Positions 7,658 to 18,200 of a stretch of 64,000 nucleotides of DNA are shown here, piece after piece. The DNA comes from Flavobacterium poyangense (GTDB lineage: Bacteria; Bacteroidota; Bacteroidia; Flavobacteriales; Flavobacteriaceae): assembly GCF_011751075.1 (NCBI RefSeq), contig NZ_JAALLN010000004.1, positions 218,525-282,524 of the forward strand. Reading direction: 5' to 3'. The notes below the pieces were generated by a model that had not been told where the DNA came from, ran no database searches, and saw only the letters and a program-made list of their open reading frames with translations. The position numbers were made by a program, and so were the translations under genes. How positions within the stretch are numbered: the first letter of the stretch is position 1; the number at the start of each line of letters is the position of its first letter.

Positions 7658-9037
7658 TTATTCAGTAATAAAACACGAAGCAGGCAAATTAGCTGTATTA
7701 AACAAATCCGATTGTATTGTGTTTCCCCAGGCAAAACGGGCTTTAACAGGGTCTTTAACTTTTTTACTCCACGAGACCACTTGGTTATTTTTAATTAAAG
7801 CTTCAGCAGAGTAAAAAACACCATCAATCCCCGCAACCTCAAACTGATTTGATACTTTATCTTTAAAATACAAGCCTTCGGCATAATCAAAAGAAAGGAT
7901 TACTTTGTCTTTGTCAATTTCAAAGCCTTTAAAAAGCGGGCCATTTACTAACCCTAAATTGATTTTATAAGTACTTTTCAGAGCCAGATTAGCTAAACGA
8001 ATCCCAACTGTTTTTTTATTTTTGGGATGAATATCTATTGTATCAGAAATATCGCTGACCATAACCATCCCGGTATTCGGAACTTCATTGAGTACTTTTC
8101 TTTGGCAATCTCTGATCGTAACATTTGAAAAATTGTTATTTCCCGTTTTAAAAGGTGCGATTTGCACATAATAAAACGGAAAGTCATCCTGCCATGCTTT
8201 TCTCCATGAAGTAATCAAGGCAGCCAATGTTCTGTCGTAGACGGCAGATCCTACATTAGACTCCCCCTGATACCAAATCGCTCCGGCAATTTTAAACCCG
8301 ACAAACGGATAAATCATAGCATTGTAAGCACGACCGGGCAATCTCGGTCCATAATCCTGCTCATTTAATTTTCTGGCGTTTTCCAGCAAAACAGCATCAC
8401 TCAGAACCACATCTTCAGGCATCCAGATTTCAGCGGGAGTGCTTCCCCAATTCGAAGAAATCAAGCCGATCGGGACATTTTTCAAGTCTTCTCTTAAACG
8501 CTTAGCAAAAAAATAACCCACAGCACTAAAATACTTCATACTTTCTGAAGTCGATTCGGTCCAGTTGCCAAGCAGATTGTTCTGTGGTGTGGTTGCAGTT
8601 AATTTGGGAACGGTAAAAAATCGAATATCAGGATTTGCTGCATTTTTTATTTCTTCCTCTCCATTATCGATTCCCCAACTTGCTGACATTTCCATATTGG
8701 ATTGTCCGCCACAAACCCAAACTTCACCAATCAAAATATTTTTAAGAACAATTTCGTTGTACCCTTTTATCGAAATCGTAAAGGGGCCGCCAGCATCGGG
8801 AGTGTTTATTTTTAGTTCCCATAACGCCTGATTATTTGCTCTCACTTTATATTCTTTGTTATCCCAGCTTCCGACAAATTTGATTTCTTCTTGCGGATTT
8901 GCCCAGCCCCAAATCTTAACTTCAGACTTGCGTTGTAAAACCATATTATCACCAAAAATATTCGGGAGAGAAACATTTGCCATCATAGAACCTGAAATCA
9001 ACAGTAAGGAAACAAACTTAAATATATTATTTCTCAT
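7658..9037 (-). CDS. Sialate O-acetylesterase (SASA family)
   Basis: The protein has 459 residues with a signal peptide (about 1-20). The mature N-terminus SLPNIFGDNMVLQR and GEVWVCGGQSNMEM (nucleophile S113) are diagnostic of the family. IWYQGESN (about 255-261) gives the oxyanion block and DIHPKN (D335, H337) the acid/base pair. It would remove O-acetyl groups from sialic acids or related acetylated sugars in the periplasm. Neighbours are not glycan genes, so its substrate is open. The upstream region (9066-9110) holds half of a dispersed repeat. Confidence 0.9.
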   Translation of the reverse strand: MRNNIFKFVSLLLISGSMMANVSLPNIFGDNMVLQRKSEVKIWGWANPQEEIKFVGSWDNKEYKVRANNQALWELKINTPDAGGPFTISIKGYNEIVLKNILIGEVWVCGGQSNMEMSASWGIDNGEEEIKNAANPDIRFFTVPKLTATTPQNNLLGNWTESTSESMKYFSAVGYFFAKRLREDLKNVPIGLISSNWGSTPAEIWMPEDVVLSDAVLLENARKLNEQDYGPRLPGRAYNAMIYPFVGFKIAGAIWYQGESNVGSAVYDRTLAALITSWRKAWQDDFPFYYVQIAPFKTGNNNFSNVTIRDCQRKVLNEVPNTGMVMVSDISDTIDIHPKNKKTVGIRLANLALKSTYKINLGLVNGPLFKGFEIDKDKVILSFDYAEGLYFKDKVSNQFEVAGIDGVFYSAEALIKNNQVVSWSKKVKDPVKARFAWGNTIQSDLFNTANLPASCFITE

Positions 9038-9065
9038 TTGAGCGTTTTTAAAACTTATAAATAAT

Positions 9066-9110
9066 CCATTTTTTTGCCGCAGATTTCATTGATTAAAAGG
9101 ATTTTTTTTA
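9066..9110. repeat. Half copy of the nested inverted-repeat family
   Basis: GCCGCAGATTTCATTGATTA followed by AAAGGATTTTTTT matches the inner right arm of the units at 25180, 25379 and 47622. The other arms are missing. Confidence 0.5.
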
Positions 9111-9271
9111 CTGATTTATAATTACTATTCAATAATCCGTTTCACGTTATTAGTCTGTACTCGCTTTTGTAATGTTCTTTATAATAAAAGTAAAAAAGTT
9201 TTCTTAAAAAAATACCTGTTAAAAAAATATTACACAGAACAACTAAAACATTACCAGTATTTTATAAACAC

Positions 9272-9305
9272 AAAAAACTCCGGACACATTACATGTCCGG
9301 AGTTC
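9272..9305 (-). terminator. Terminator of the DUF1573 gene
   Basis: A perfect 11-bp stem AACTCCGGACA/TGTCCGGAGTT is followed by TTTTTT on the minus strand, 31 bases after the stop codon. Confidence 0.92.
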
Positions 9306-9335
9306 TCCTCTTTATAACTAATCTATTTAAAACTC

Positions 9336-9752
9336 TTAGATAACTGTTCCTTTTAAAGTAAGGACTTTAGGTGTAGTTTCGGCACTGGTTGTTACCGTAA
9401 CCGTTTTAGTAAAACCACCTTTGTTTGCTGCATTATAAGTAGCTGTTACTTTTGCTGATTTACCAGGTAAAACTGGTTCTTTAGTATAATCTGTAGCAGT
9501 ACAACCACAAGATCCCTGAACATTTGTAATTACAACTGCTGTTTTTCCAGTATTTTTAAATTCGTAAACAATAACTTTTGGAGTTCCTTGTGGAATTTGT
9601 CCAACATCAATTGTTTCTGCTTTCCAAACAATTGTAGAAGCTGTAGCATTCTCTGTATTTGGAGTAGCAACTAAAGATTGTACCGGTGCAATCGCAGAAA
9701 AAGACATTAATCCTAGCGCTAAAGCTAACATCGAAATTTTAATTATTTTCAT
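9336..9752 (-). CDS. DUF1573 domain protein, secreted
   Basis: The protein has 138 residues with a signal peptide (about 1-22). The Ig-like DUF1573 domain covers about 45-137: FDVGxIPQG-like opening (IDVGQIPQGTPKVIVYEFKN), the Cys motif GSCGCT, and VLPGKSAKVTATYNAANKGGF. These proteins are abundant in Bacteroidetes, where they are exported and probably bind other envelope proteins; no enzymatic role is known. It is monocistronic, with its own promoter box and terminator, and lies divergent from the kinase gene. Confidence 0.85.
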   Translation of the reverse strand: MKIIKISMLALALGLMSFSAIAPVQSLVATPNTENATASTIVWKAETIDVGQIPQGTPKVIVYEFKNTGKTAVVITNVQGSCGCTATDYTKEPVLPGKSAKVTATYNAANKGGFTKTVTVTTSAETTPKVLTLKGTVI

Positions 9753-9792
9753 AGTATTTTTATTTAGTGGTTATTAGTTAAATTTCACATTT

Positions 9793-9800
9793 CAAAAGTA
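9793..9800 (-). promoter_or_regulatory. -7 box for the DUF1573 gene
   Basis: TACTTTTG on the minus strand fits TAnnTTTG, 40 bases upstream of the start codon. Confidence 0.5.
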
Positions 9801-9914
9801 CTTTAGAAGAAAACAATTCGCTGTTAAGCGGTTTCAAATCTTTGTTAACGACTTGTTAATGGGTGTTTTTGATTTAATTTTTGATTAATATTACACTTGT
9901 AAACTGCATTTGCT

Positions 9915-11177
9915 TTGAAAATAAACAAACTCAATAGTATTATCCTTCTGGGATTAGTCGCCATTATCAGTATATTGGTTGCACAATTACTATGGACAAA
10001 AGAGGCTTTTAGCCTTGAACAAAAAAAGCTGAGTCAAAAAGCTCATATTGCCCTGTTAGAAGTTGCCAAAAAACTATATCAAGGTACCAATCACGAACTA
10101 TCTTGTACCAACCCGGTACAAAAAATTGCTAATGATTATTATATCGTCAATGTCGAAAATGATTTTGAGCCCGACATTTTAGAGTTTTACTTAAGATCCG
10201 AATTCAAAAAGATGAATATCACCACTGATTTTGAATTTGCGATGTACAATTGTCAGAGTGATGAAATGGTATACGGAAATTACATTTCTTTGTCTCAAAA
10301 GGAAAAATCGCAACAAACTGTTCATTTTCCGAAACACAAAAATCTGGTTTATTATTTTGCTGTTCGTTTTCCAAATGAAACTACTTATTTATTTAGTTCG
10401 ATGCGTTTTTGGTTTGTGCTTTCTATCGCCTTGATTCTGATTTTATTGATCTATGTTTATTCGATTTTTACGCTTTTACAGCAGAAAAAATATTCCGAAT
10501 TGCAACGTGATTTCATCAATAATATGACACACGAATTTAAAACTCCTTTATCTTCCATTTTAATTGCTTCAAAATATCTTATTGAACAGCATCCGATTAA
10601 AGAAGACAAGAAATTGTATACTTATACGGATATTATTATCAAACAAAGCCACAAACTGAACAATCATATTGAAAAGATCCTAAGTGTAGCCAAATCTGAT
10701 CATACCCCTTTGGAGTTAAAAACAGAATCTGTTTTGATCGTACCGCTTATAGAAGAAATCATTACCAATGTTCAATTAAAATGCCCGGAAGCCATTGTAA
10801 GAACAGAGGCAGATTCTGTCGATTATCAAATCGAAACCGATGTTTTTCACTTCTCCAATTTAATTTACAATCTGTTGGACAATGCCGTAAAGTATTGCAA
10901 TGAAAAACCCGAAATTCTGATCCGGATTGCGAAAGAAAATCAAACTTTAAAATTAGAATTCATCGATAATGGAATTGGAATAACCTCTAAAAACATTTCA
11001 TCTATTTTTGATAAATTCTACCGCATTCAAAATGAAAAAAGTAACGAAGTAAATGGTTTTGGCCTTGGTCTGTATTATGTTAAAGAAATTTGTACCTTAC
11101 AATCCTGGAAAATAAATGCCACAAATAATTCCGAAAAAGGCATCACAATAACGTTGACAATTCCGTATAAAAAATGA
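9915..11177 (+). CDS. Sensor histidine kinase
   Basis: The protein has 420 residues. Membrane helices at about 7-27 and 165-188 flank a periplasmic sensor loop. The dimerisation box NNMTHEFKTPLSSI carries the phospho-acceptor H206, and the ATPase has N-box NLLDNAVKYC, G1 DNGIGI and G2 GFGLGLYYV. There is no HAMP domain between helix 2 and the H-box. The start is a TTG: an in-frame stop lies five codons upstream and the next Met is far inside. The layout resembles RprX of Bacteroides. It overlaps the response regulator by four bases (ATGA). The signal it senses is unknown. Confidence 0.9.
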   Translation: MKINKLNSIILLGLVAIISILVAQLLWTKEAFSLEQKKLSQKAHIALLEVAKKLYQGTNHELSCTNPVQKIANDYYIVNVENDFEPDILEFYLRSEFKKMNITTDFEFAMYNCQSDEMVYGNYISLSQKEKSQQTVHFPKHKNLVYYFAVRFPNETTYLFSSMRFWFVLSIALILILLIYVYSIFTLLQQKKYSELQRDFINNMTHEFKTPLSSILIASKYLIEQHPIKEDKKLYTYTDIIIKQSHKLNNHIEKILSVAKSDHTPLELKTESVLIVPLIEEIITNVQLKCPEAIVRTEADSVDYQIETDVFHFSNLIYNLLDNAVKYCNEKPEILIRIAKENQTLKLEFIDNGIGITSKNISSIFDKFYRIQNEKSNEVNGFGLGLYYVKEICTLQSWKINATNNSEKGITITLTIPYKK

Positions 11178-11857
11178 AAAATTTTAGAATTCTGTACTCC
11201 GAAGATGATGAGACATTAGCGTTTCTGACTAAAGATAATTTAGAGCAAAACAATTATGATGTAACGCATTGTTCTAACGGGAAATCAAGTTTAGAGACCT
11301 TCAAAGAGGAAGATTTTGATATTTGTATTTTTGATATCATGATGCCAAAAATGGATGGTTTTGAGCTGGCAACCGAAATCAGAAAAATTGATACTGATAT
11401 TCCTATCATTTTTCTTTCAGCCAAAACCTTAAAGGAAGACCGCATCAAAGGGTTACGTCTCGGAGCTGATGACTATCTTGTTAAGCCTTTTAGTATTGAA
11501 GAATTACTACTAAAAATTGAAATTTTCCTAAAGCGTTCGCAAAAAAACAATGCCGTCAAAAAATCGGTTTATGAAGTTGGTAAATATCAGTTTGATACCG
11601 AAAATTTTATCCTTTTTAATGAAACCGAAAAAATTAGTCTGACACAACGAGAGGCAGAACTTCTCAAACTTTTTGTAGACAACAAAAATCTGGTTTTAAA
11701 AAGACAACAGATCCTTACCTCTCTTTGGGGCGATGATGACTATTTTATGGGACGCAGTCTGGATGTTTTTATCTCACGCCTGCGTAAAATTTTGGTTAAC
11801 GAAACAGGAATATCAATTGAAAACCTACACGGAATAGGTTTTCGATTTACAATGTAA
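11174..11857 (+). CDS. OmpR-family response regulator
   Basis: The protein has 227 residues. The receiver domain (about 1-120) has the acidic pair E10/D11, phospho-acceptor D54 (FDIMMPKMDGF) and the lysine of YLVKPF. The C-terminal winged helix (about 130-227) includes LTQREAELLKLF and the DNA-recognition segment SLDVFISRLRKIL. It is the partner of the kinase that it overlaps and would act as a DNA-binding transcription regulator (RprY-like). Its targets cannot be read from the window. Confidence 0.92.
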   Translation: MKNFRILYSEDDETLAFLTKDNLEQNNYDVTHCSNGKSSLETFKEEDFDICIFDIMMPKMDGFELATEIRKIDTDIPIIFLSAKTLKEDRIKGLRLGADDYLVKPFSIEELLLKIEIFLKRSQKNNAVKKSVYEVGKYQFDTENFILFNETEKISLTQREAELLKLFVDNKNLVLKRQQILTSLWGDDDYFMGRSLDVFISRLRKILVNETGISIENLHGIGFRFTM

Positions 11858-11877
11858 TCCACCAATTTTAATTTATA

Positions 11878-11885
11878 TAATTTTG
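11878..11885 (+). promoter_or_regulatory. -7 box for the metallo-hydrolase gene
   Basis: TAATTTTG fits TAnnTTTG and lies 26 bases before the ATG at 11912. Confidence 0.5.
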
Positions 11886-11911
11886 TATTTTTAATATCAA
11901 ATCTTTTCGAT

Positions 11912-12676
11912 ATGAAATTACATCATTTGCGCAACGCCACTTTAGTTATTGAAACAGAAAAGCATGTGATCTTAATTGATCCCATGTTAGGAAAGAAGAA
12001 AACTATTGCTCCTTTTACTCTTTTTCGTTACAAACCAAAAAGAAATCCGCTAAAAGCGCTGCCCAAAAACAGCCGTGAAATTCTTAGTAAAGTAACACAT
12101 TGCCTCATTACACATCTGCATCCGGATCATCTTGATAAAGCCGGTGAGATTTTTTTAAGAAGAAAATCGATTCCTGTAATTTGTAGTGCAAAAGATGAAA
12201 ATGCGCTGACAAAAAGAGGGGTTACTATTGCTCAAACTTTAGAGTATTGGCAACCGCAAGATTTTTTAGACGGAAAAATTACTGGTATACCTGCAGTACA
12301 CGGTTACGGTTTTGTCTCAAAATTAATGGGAAATGTAATGGGTTTTCATATCGAACTCAAAAATGAAAAATCGGTTTACATTAGTTCTGATACTATACTC
12401 ACAAAAGAGGTAGAAAAAGTACTGACAGAATTAAAACCAGATATTGCAACAGTTGCCTGTGGCACCGCAAGATTAGATTTTGGACAGCCTTTATTAATGA
12501 GAATGAATGACATTTTGAAATTTATAACATTAGCACCCGGAAAAGTTTTTGCCAATCATTTAGAAGCCTTAAATCATTGCCCGACAACAAGGGATGAATT
12601 AAAACTTGTTTTAGAATATAATAGTCTTTTATTTAAAACGGCTATTCCCAATGATGGTGAATGTGTGGAATATTAA
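11912..12676 (+). CDS. Metallo-beta-lactamase fold hydrolase, UlaG-like
   Basis: The protein has 254 residues and no signal peptide, so it is cytoplasmic. The zinc motif ITHLHPDHLD gives H68, H70, D72 and H73, with later ligands in VHGYGF, SSDTIL and FANHLEALNHC. The opening KLHHLRNATLVIE and ILIDPMLG follow the UlaG/L-ascorbate-6-phosphate lactonase-like branch, but the true substrate is unknown. The stop codon TAA (12674-12676) is the first three bases of repeat element copy C. Confidence 0.8.
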   Translation: MKLHHLRNATLVIETEKHVILIDPMLGKKKTIAPFTLFRYKPKRNPLKALPKNSREILSKVTHCLITHLHPDHLDKAGEIFLRRKSIPVICSAKDENALTKRGVTIAQTLEYWQPQDFLDGKITGIPAVHGYGFVSKLMGNVMGFHIELKNEKSVYISSDTILTKEVEKVLTELKPDIATVACGTARLDFGQPLLMRMNDILKFITLAPGKVFANHLEALNHCPTTRDELKLVLEYNSLLFKTAIPNDGECVEY

Positions 12677-12935
12677 TTAACTCAAATTTTTAGTTGAATA
12701 ATAATGTATACTGTAAAATGTATACCGTAAAATGTATACTGTAAAATGTGAAAAGTAATAAGTTTTGGTTAATTGACTACTATCACATCGTACGAACATA
12801 TAGTTGTGTCAGATTACTTAAATTCTAACGCTTCAGCTAAAGGGAAGAAAATCCGTTAATTAAAGCCTCGCTCTTTCAGGCTATCATCTCACATTTTACA
12901 TTTCACATTTTACAACTAGTAACTTAAATTAATTA
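12674..12935. repeat. TAATTAA-ended inverted-repeat element, copy C
   Basis: This 262-base element lies between two convergent genes. Its left TAATTAA contains the stop of the metallo-hydrolase and its right TTAATTA contains the stop of the radical SAM gene. Near the left end the unit TGTATACTGTAAAA occurs three times in a row. Read on the minus strand, the interior matches copies B and D (CTGAAAGAGCGAGG, TTAATTAACGGATTTTC, GAAGCGTTAGAAT, CTGACACAACTATATG). No separate terminator hairpin is present, so the element itself may end both transcripts. Confidence 0.85.
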
Positions 12936-15137
12936 CAAAACCAACAACCCAAACTCTCGCAAAGTATTAACAGGCTTTGAATACCAGAACAATTCAAAAT
13001 CATCCAGTTGCGTTTCGAAATCTGTTTTTATTTCCTGGAAAGTGTAATTTTTACTGTTTGAAATGGTTATTTTTTTCAGGATTTCAACAAGCCATTCTCC
13101 TTCATTGGTATTGGTTTGAATCTTAAAACTTTCTTTTTTATCGTGAAAAGTAAGTGTTAGCATTTCCCAGGTTCTGCCTTTTTTAGATTTTGTAAAATGT
13201 TCTACAGTCGGTTTTCCACCTAGCCAAACTACTTTTGCATTTGGTTTTGTATTAAAATCGTTTCCTTCTTCAAGTGCATTAAAGATAAAATCGGGATCAA
13301 TTTTTGTCTTCGGAATTTTAAAGTCAAACCAATCCTGTAATTCGTAATCAAAACAGATTCCGTGCATGAAATTAAAGAGCGATTTTTTTAAACCGAAACT
13401 AAACTTATCATGATTAATTCCGGTAGAATCGGTATAATCGATATCGTTATTAGCGAAAGTTCCAATAGCTTCTGTTGCTTTGGTTACGCCAAACTTCTCC
13501 GGATATAATCCAACCGGACTGTGTGCGGTCATTGCAAACTGATGCCAAAAACCGGATTGCAAAATTCCGGCTTCAAATAGTTGTCGCACCATTTCTAAAC
13601 TGTCAACGGTTTCCTGAACGGTTTGCGTTGGATATCCGTACATCAGGTAGGCATGCACCATAATTCCGGCTTCGGTAAAATTTCGGGTTACTTTGGCCAC
13701 TTGTTCTACGGTTACTCCTTTGTCAATTAATTTTAACAATCGGTCTGAAGCTACTTCTAAACCTCCGGAAACGGCAATACAGCCTGAGGCTTTCAACAGT
13801 AAACACAAATCGGCAGAGAAACTTTTTTCAAAACGAATGTTGGTCCACCAGGTTACAGCCAGTTTTCTGCGCAAAATTTCCAGCGCCAAAGCACGCATCA
13901 AAGCAGGTGGAGCGGCTTCGTCAACAAAATGAAAACCATTCTGACCTGTTTGCTGCATCAAATCTTCCATTCGATCACAAAGCAAATTGGCCGCCACCGG
14001 TTCATACACTTTTATATAGTCTAACGAAATGTCACAGAATGTACATTTTCCCCAATAACAACCGTGCGCCATGGTCAATTTATTCCAGCGACCGTCGCTC
14101 CACATTCGGTGCATTGGATTTACAATTTCGATTACCGAAATATATTTGTCCAAAGGCAGATCGGAATAATCCGGCGTACCTACATAGGCTTGCTTGTAAT
14201 CGTGTTTAAGCGAATTGTTTTTGTAAACAACTTCTCCATTTTCCAATAAAAAAGTTCTTTTATAAGAATTAGAATTTGGATTTTCCAGATTGAAAATTAA
14301 CTCTTCAATTGGCACTTCACCATCGTCTAAAGTGATAAAATCGAAAAACTCAAAAACTCGTGTGTCAGAAAGAGAACGCAATTCGGTGTTTGGAAAACCA
14401 CCTCCCATTGAGATTTTAATTTCGGGATGATTCGTTTTTACCCATTGTGCGCATCTGAAAGCACTATATAAATTCCCAGGAAAAGGAACAGAAATCAGAA
14501 ATAAAGTCGGTTGAACAGTTTCTACTTTAGCTTTCAATAGCGAAATTAAAATAGAATCTATATAGGTTGGCTCTTGCTGCAAGGCTTCATATAATTCATC
14601 AAAAGAATTGGCGCTACGTCCTAAACGCTCAGCATATCGGCTAAAGCCAAAATTCTCATCGACACATTCTACAATATAATCGGAAATATCTTCCAGGTAT
14701 AAAGTAGCCAAATGTTTGGCCTTATCCTGCGTTCCCATTGTTCCGAAAGCCCAATCAAGCTCTTCTAATTGTGCAAAACGAGAGGCTTCCGGCAAAAAAT
14801 CTTCCTGACAGATTTGCAACGCCAATGTTGGGTTCTTTCCTTGTAGAAACTGAATTACCGCATCAATCGTTTTGATGTATTCGTCCTGTAAAGCAAAAAT
14901 ACGTTTGGAATTATCGGAAACTTCAGCACTGGCTTTTTCAAATTTGAAACCTGAAACGGCAAATAAATCAATCAATCCTTTCTTAGAAAACAATTCCAGA
15001 ATCACATCAATACCCAAATCAGCCTGAACGGATGCTACATTTTTTGTATTCAGAAACCCCTTAATATAAGCGGTTGCCGGATACGGAGTATTCAGTTGAG
15101 TAAATGGTGGCGTGATTACAAAAAGCTTAGTTTTCAA
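12933..15137 (-). CDS. B12-binding-type radical SAM protein
   Basis: The protein has 734 residues. The N-terminal third has the layout of a cobalamin-binding-like domain (VITPPFTQLNTPYPATAYIKGFL at the start; ISMGGGFPNTEL further in). The radical SAM cluster motif is C360-x3-C364-x2-C367 (HGCYWGKCTFCD), followed by GGLEVASDRLLKLIDKG and AYLMYGYPTQT. A C-terminal region of about 130 residues is unassigned. The family includes methylases and sulfur-insertion enzymes; the reaction here is unknown. It is monocistronic. The TAA stop coincides with the end of repeat copy C. Confidence 0.82.
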   Translation of the reverse strand: MKTKLFVITPPFTQLNTPYPATAYIKGFLNTKNVASVQADLGIDVILELFSKKGLIDLFAVSGFKFEKASAEVSDNSKRIFALQDEYIKTIDAVIQFLQGKNPTLALQICQEDFLPEASRFAQLEELDWAFGTMGTQDKAKHLATLYLEDISDYIVECVDENFGFSRYAERLGRSANSFDELYEALQQEPTYIDSILISLLKAKVETVQPTLFLISVPFPGNLYSAFRCAQWVKTNHPEIKISMGGGFPNTELRSLSDTRVFEFFDFITLDDGEVPIEELIFNLENPNSNSYKRTFLLENGEVVYKNNSLKHDYKQAYVGTPDYSDLPLDKYISVIEIVNPMHRMWSDGRWNKLTMAHGCYWGKCTFCDISLDYIKVYEPVAANLLCDRMEDLMQQTGQNGFHFVDEAAPPALMRALALEILRRKLAVTWWTNIRFEKSFSADLCLLLKASGCIAVSGGLEVASDRLLKLIDKGVTVEQVAKVTRNFTEAGIMVHAYLMYGYPTQTVQETVDSLEMVRQLFEAGILQSGFWHQFAMTAHSPVGLYPEKFGVTKATEAIGTFANNDIDYTDSTGINHDKFSFGLKKSLFNFMHGICFDYELQDWFDFKIPKTKIDPDFIFNALEEGNDFNTKPNAKVVWLGGKPTVEHFTKSKKGRTWEMLTLTFHDKKESFKIQTNTNEGEWLVEILKKITISNSKNYTFQEIKTDFETQLDDFELFWYSKPVNTLREFGLLVL

Positions 15138-15253
15138 AAGGAAATATTTTCTGCAAAAATACGGGATATTTCTAATCTTTTCAGGAAAAGATTTCGGCGG
15201 TTTTACTATTGCTTGGAGTTGGGATTTTTGGCTTTATTTTGTGGATATTTAAT

Positions 15254-15261
15254 TACATTTG
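15254..15261 (+). promoter_or_regulatory. -7 box for the large T9SS protein
   Basis: TACATTTG fits TAnnTTTG, 20 bases before the ATG at 15282, with a TTTTG 23 bases upstream as a possible -33 element. Confidence 0.5.
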
Positions 15262-15281
15262 TGAAGTACTAATACCTACCT

Positions 15282-18200
15282 ATGAAGCGGATTTTATTTT
15301 TTCTGTTGTTACTGATTTCCATGCCAATATTTTCTCAAAACAAAAACCAATCTATCGGTTTTAAGGAGAACAAAGGGCAAATTATCGATCAGAAGGGCAA
15401 GTCGAATCCTGTTGTAAAATTTTTACTTAACACAGGAGGATTGAATGTTCAATTGAGAAAAAATGGCTTCTCCTATGACATTTATGAAGCTAAAAAAATA
15501 TCGACAGTACGCAAGGAAACATCCAAGACACTTCCCTATAAAAACCCTAAAGAAGATATCCCTGAAGAACCGGAATATAACTTAGAGTATAAATTTCACA
15601 GGATTGATATTGACTTTGTAAATTCGAATCCTAAGGTTGAATTCATCACCGATCAGGTAGCAAAAGATTTTGACAATTATTACAATGTACCCAATAAACC
15701 TGAAGGTATTCTTGGAGTACATCAATACAAGCAAATCACTTACAAAAACATTTACCCTAATATTGATGTTGTTTTTACAATTCCAAACGATCCGAAAAAA
15801 GTAGTGGAATACAATTTTGTTGTTCATCCAAAAGGAGAAATTTCGGCTATTAAATTAAAATTTAGCGGTGCTGAAACAGAATTGGTTGATAACAAAATCC
15901 AGATGAATGTTCGTTTTGGAAAAATGGAAGAAACACTTCCCGCAAGCTGGACTGAGGAAGGCACAACCAAAAAAGAAATAGCAGTTGGGTACAGAAAAAT
16001 AAAAAAAGGAGTTTATGGTTTTGAAACTTCTGATCCTGTTTCTGATAAAACTGTGATTATTGATCCGGTGCCTAATCGATTGTGGGGGACTTTTTATGGA
16101 GACCAAACCGGAGTACATTATTCTCTTAAACCATCAAGTATTAGTACGGACTCTTTTGGAAATGCATATGTAGCAGGGAGTACAAGTGCCTTAAATTCAT
16201 CATATGCTACAACAGGTGCTCATCAAACGACACCATCTTCTCCATATTTAAATGGAGTGATTGAAAAGTTTAGTCCTGGTGGAATACGTTTATGGGGGAC
16301 TTATTATGGCGGGCAAAATTACTGTGATATAGCTGATATAAAAATAGACTCTCAGAATAATGTTGTGGTAACAGGCACGACACAAGATCAAACAAATATA
16401 AGTACAACAGGATCTTATAGCCCGACTTTATCAGGATATCAGGACGCTTTTCTGGCAAAATTTAATAGTTCAGGTGTTCGATTATGGGGGACATATTTTG
16501 GTGGTGAATATCAAGAACTGGGCAATGCTATCGATGTTGATACTAACAATAATATTTATATGATTGGCGAAACTACTAGTACAACTGGTATTGCTATAAA
16601 TAGTAACTTCCAAACACATCTCAATCAAGATCCTAATTCTACTATTGACGGGTATCTAACTAAATTTGGATCGGCAGGTAATTTAATTTGGAGTACTTAT
16701 GTAGGAGGTGAAAATCGTGATCAGCTTAATACCATTGCAGTAAAAAACAATTTCTTAGTTCTAGGTGGTACAACATACAGCTTTAACCATATTTCTACAC
16801 CTGGAGTTTTTCAAGAATTACATGACCCAATTACTCATCCGGATGGAGTTGTCTACAAATTTTCACTAAATGGCCAAAGAATATGGTCTACTTATTATGG
16901 AGGAGAACAGGTTGACTATATATATGCAGTTGAGATTGATGATGAGGATAATATTTATGTTGGTGGACAAACAGCAAGCAATAATAATATCACTACTCCG
17001 AACCGTTTTGACAGTAGTAATTCCTATATGTATAAGGGTTTTTTAGCAAAATTAAACACGAATGGGAAAAGAATCTGGGGTACCTATATTGGTCAGACTC
17101 ATGTTTATTCTATTGTATTCAGAAACAACTCCCTATATCTTGGTGCTGAAAACTTTGGATTTGCTTATCCTAAATTAACTACCACTTGTTCCTATAGGTC
17201 AGAAAAAGATTCTGAAGGATATATTGCCAAATTTTCTAAAGAGGCAGATTTTATATGGGGAACAGATATTGGAGGAGATTCCAGTTATAATCCAGTAAAA
17301 ATAGCATTAGACAGAAACAATAACATATTTGTTAGTGGAATCTCTAGTGAAAATAATGGTATTGCAGATGCCAGTTCTTATCAATCTAACGTTCTTGGGT
17401 TTTATAATTATTTCTTAATGAAATTTCAAGAAACCAATATACTAGGTAATCCTAAGGTAGAAAGCAACTCCCCAGTCTGCATAGGAAATTCAATAGAACT
17501 AAAAGCCTCCGGAGGCACAAATTATGTATGGACAGGACCAAATGGTTTCACATCTACAGTACAAAATCCAATTATAACTAATGCAACCATAGTAAACAAT
17601 GGAGAATATAATTGTGCCATCACCGGAACCGGTGGTTGTGATGACACTAAAAAAATCAATGTTGTCGTTGGTGATTTTGTCGCTCCTATTCCTGATTTAG
17701 CTACACTTCCAACTATAACCGGCGACTGCAATACAACAATAACGATAGTTCCTAAAGCTACCGATGCCTGTGCAGGCGTAATTACAGGAACAACCACAAA
17801 CCCGTTATCGTATGCATTAACCGGAACCTATACCATTGTCTGGAACTACGATGATGGAAATGGAAATACTGTAAACCAAAATCAAACAGTTGTCATAAGC
17901 AGTCCTCCATGGCCAAATATAAATTCGTCTCAGTTTTTCTGCATTCAGGAAAACGCAACTTTAAATACAATCAACATTACAAGTGGACAAAATATAAAAT
18001 GGTATGATGCTATAATTGGCGGAGCACTTTTACCCAATACTACCTTACTTCAGGACAATACCAGTTATTACGCATCGCAAACCGTAAGTGGATGCGAGAG
18101 TGAGAGAACTGCTGTAAAGATACAAATTTACGATACTCCCGCCCCAACCGGAGATGCCAATCAACCTTTTTGTACGGGTCTAAATCCGACATTGGACAAC

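Noticed and set aside
12690..12760. Short regularly spaced TGTATACTGTAAAA units considered as a CRISPR array
   Set aside because: Units are 14 bases with no unique spacers and lie at the end of a repeat element.
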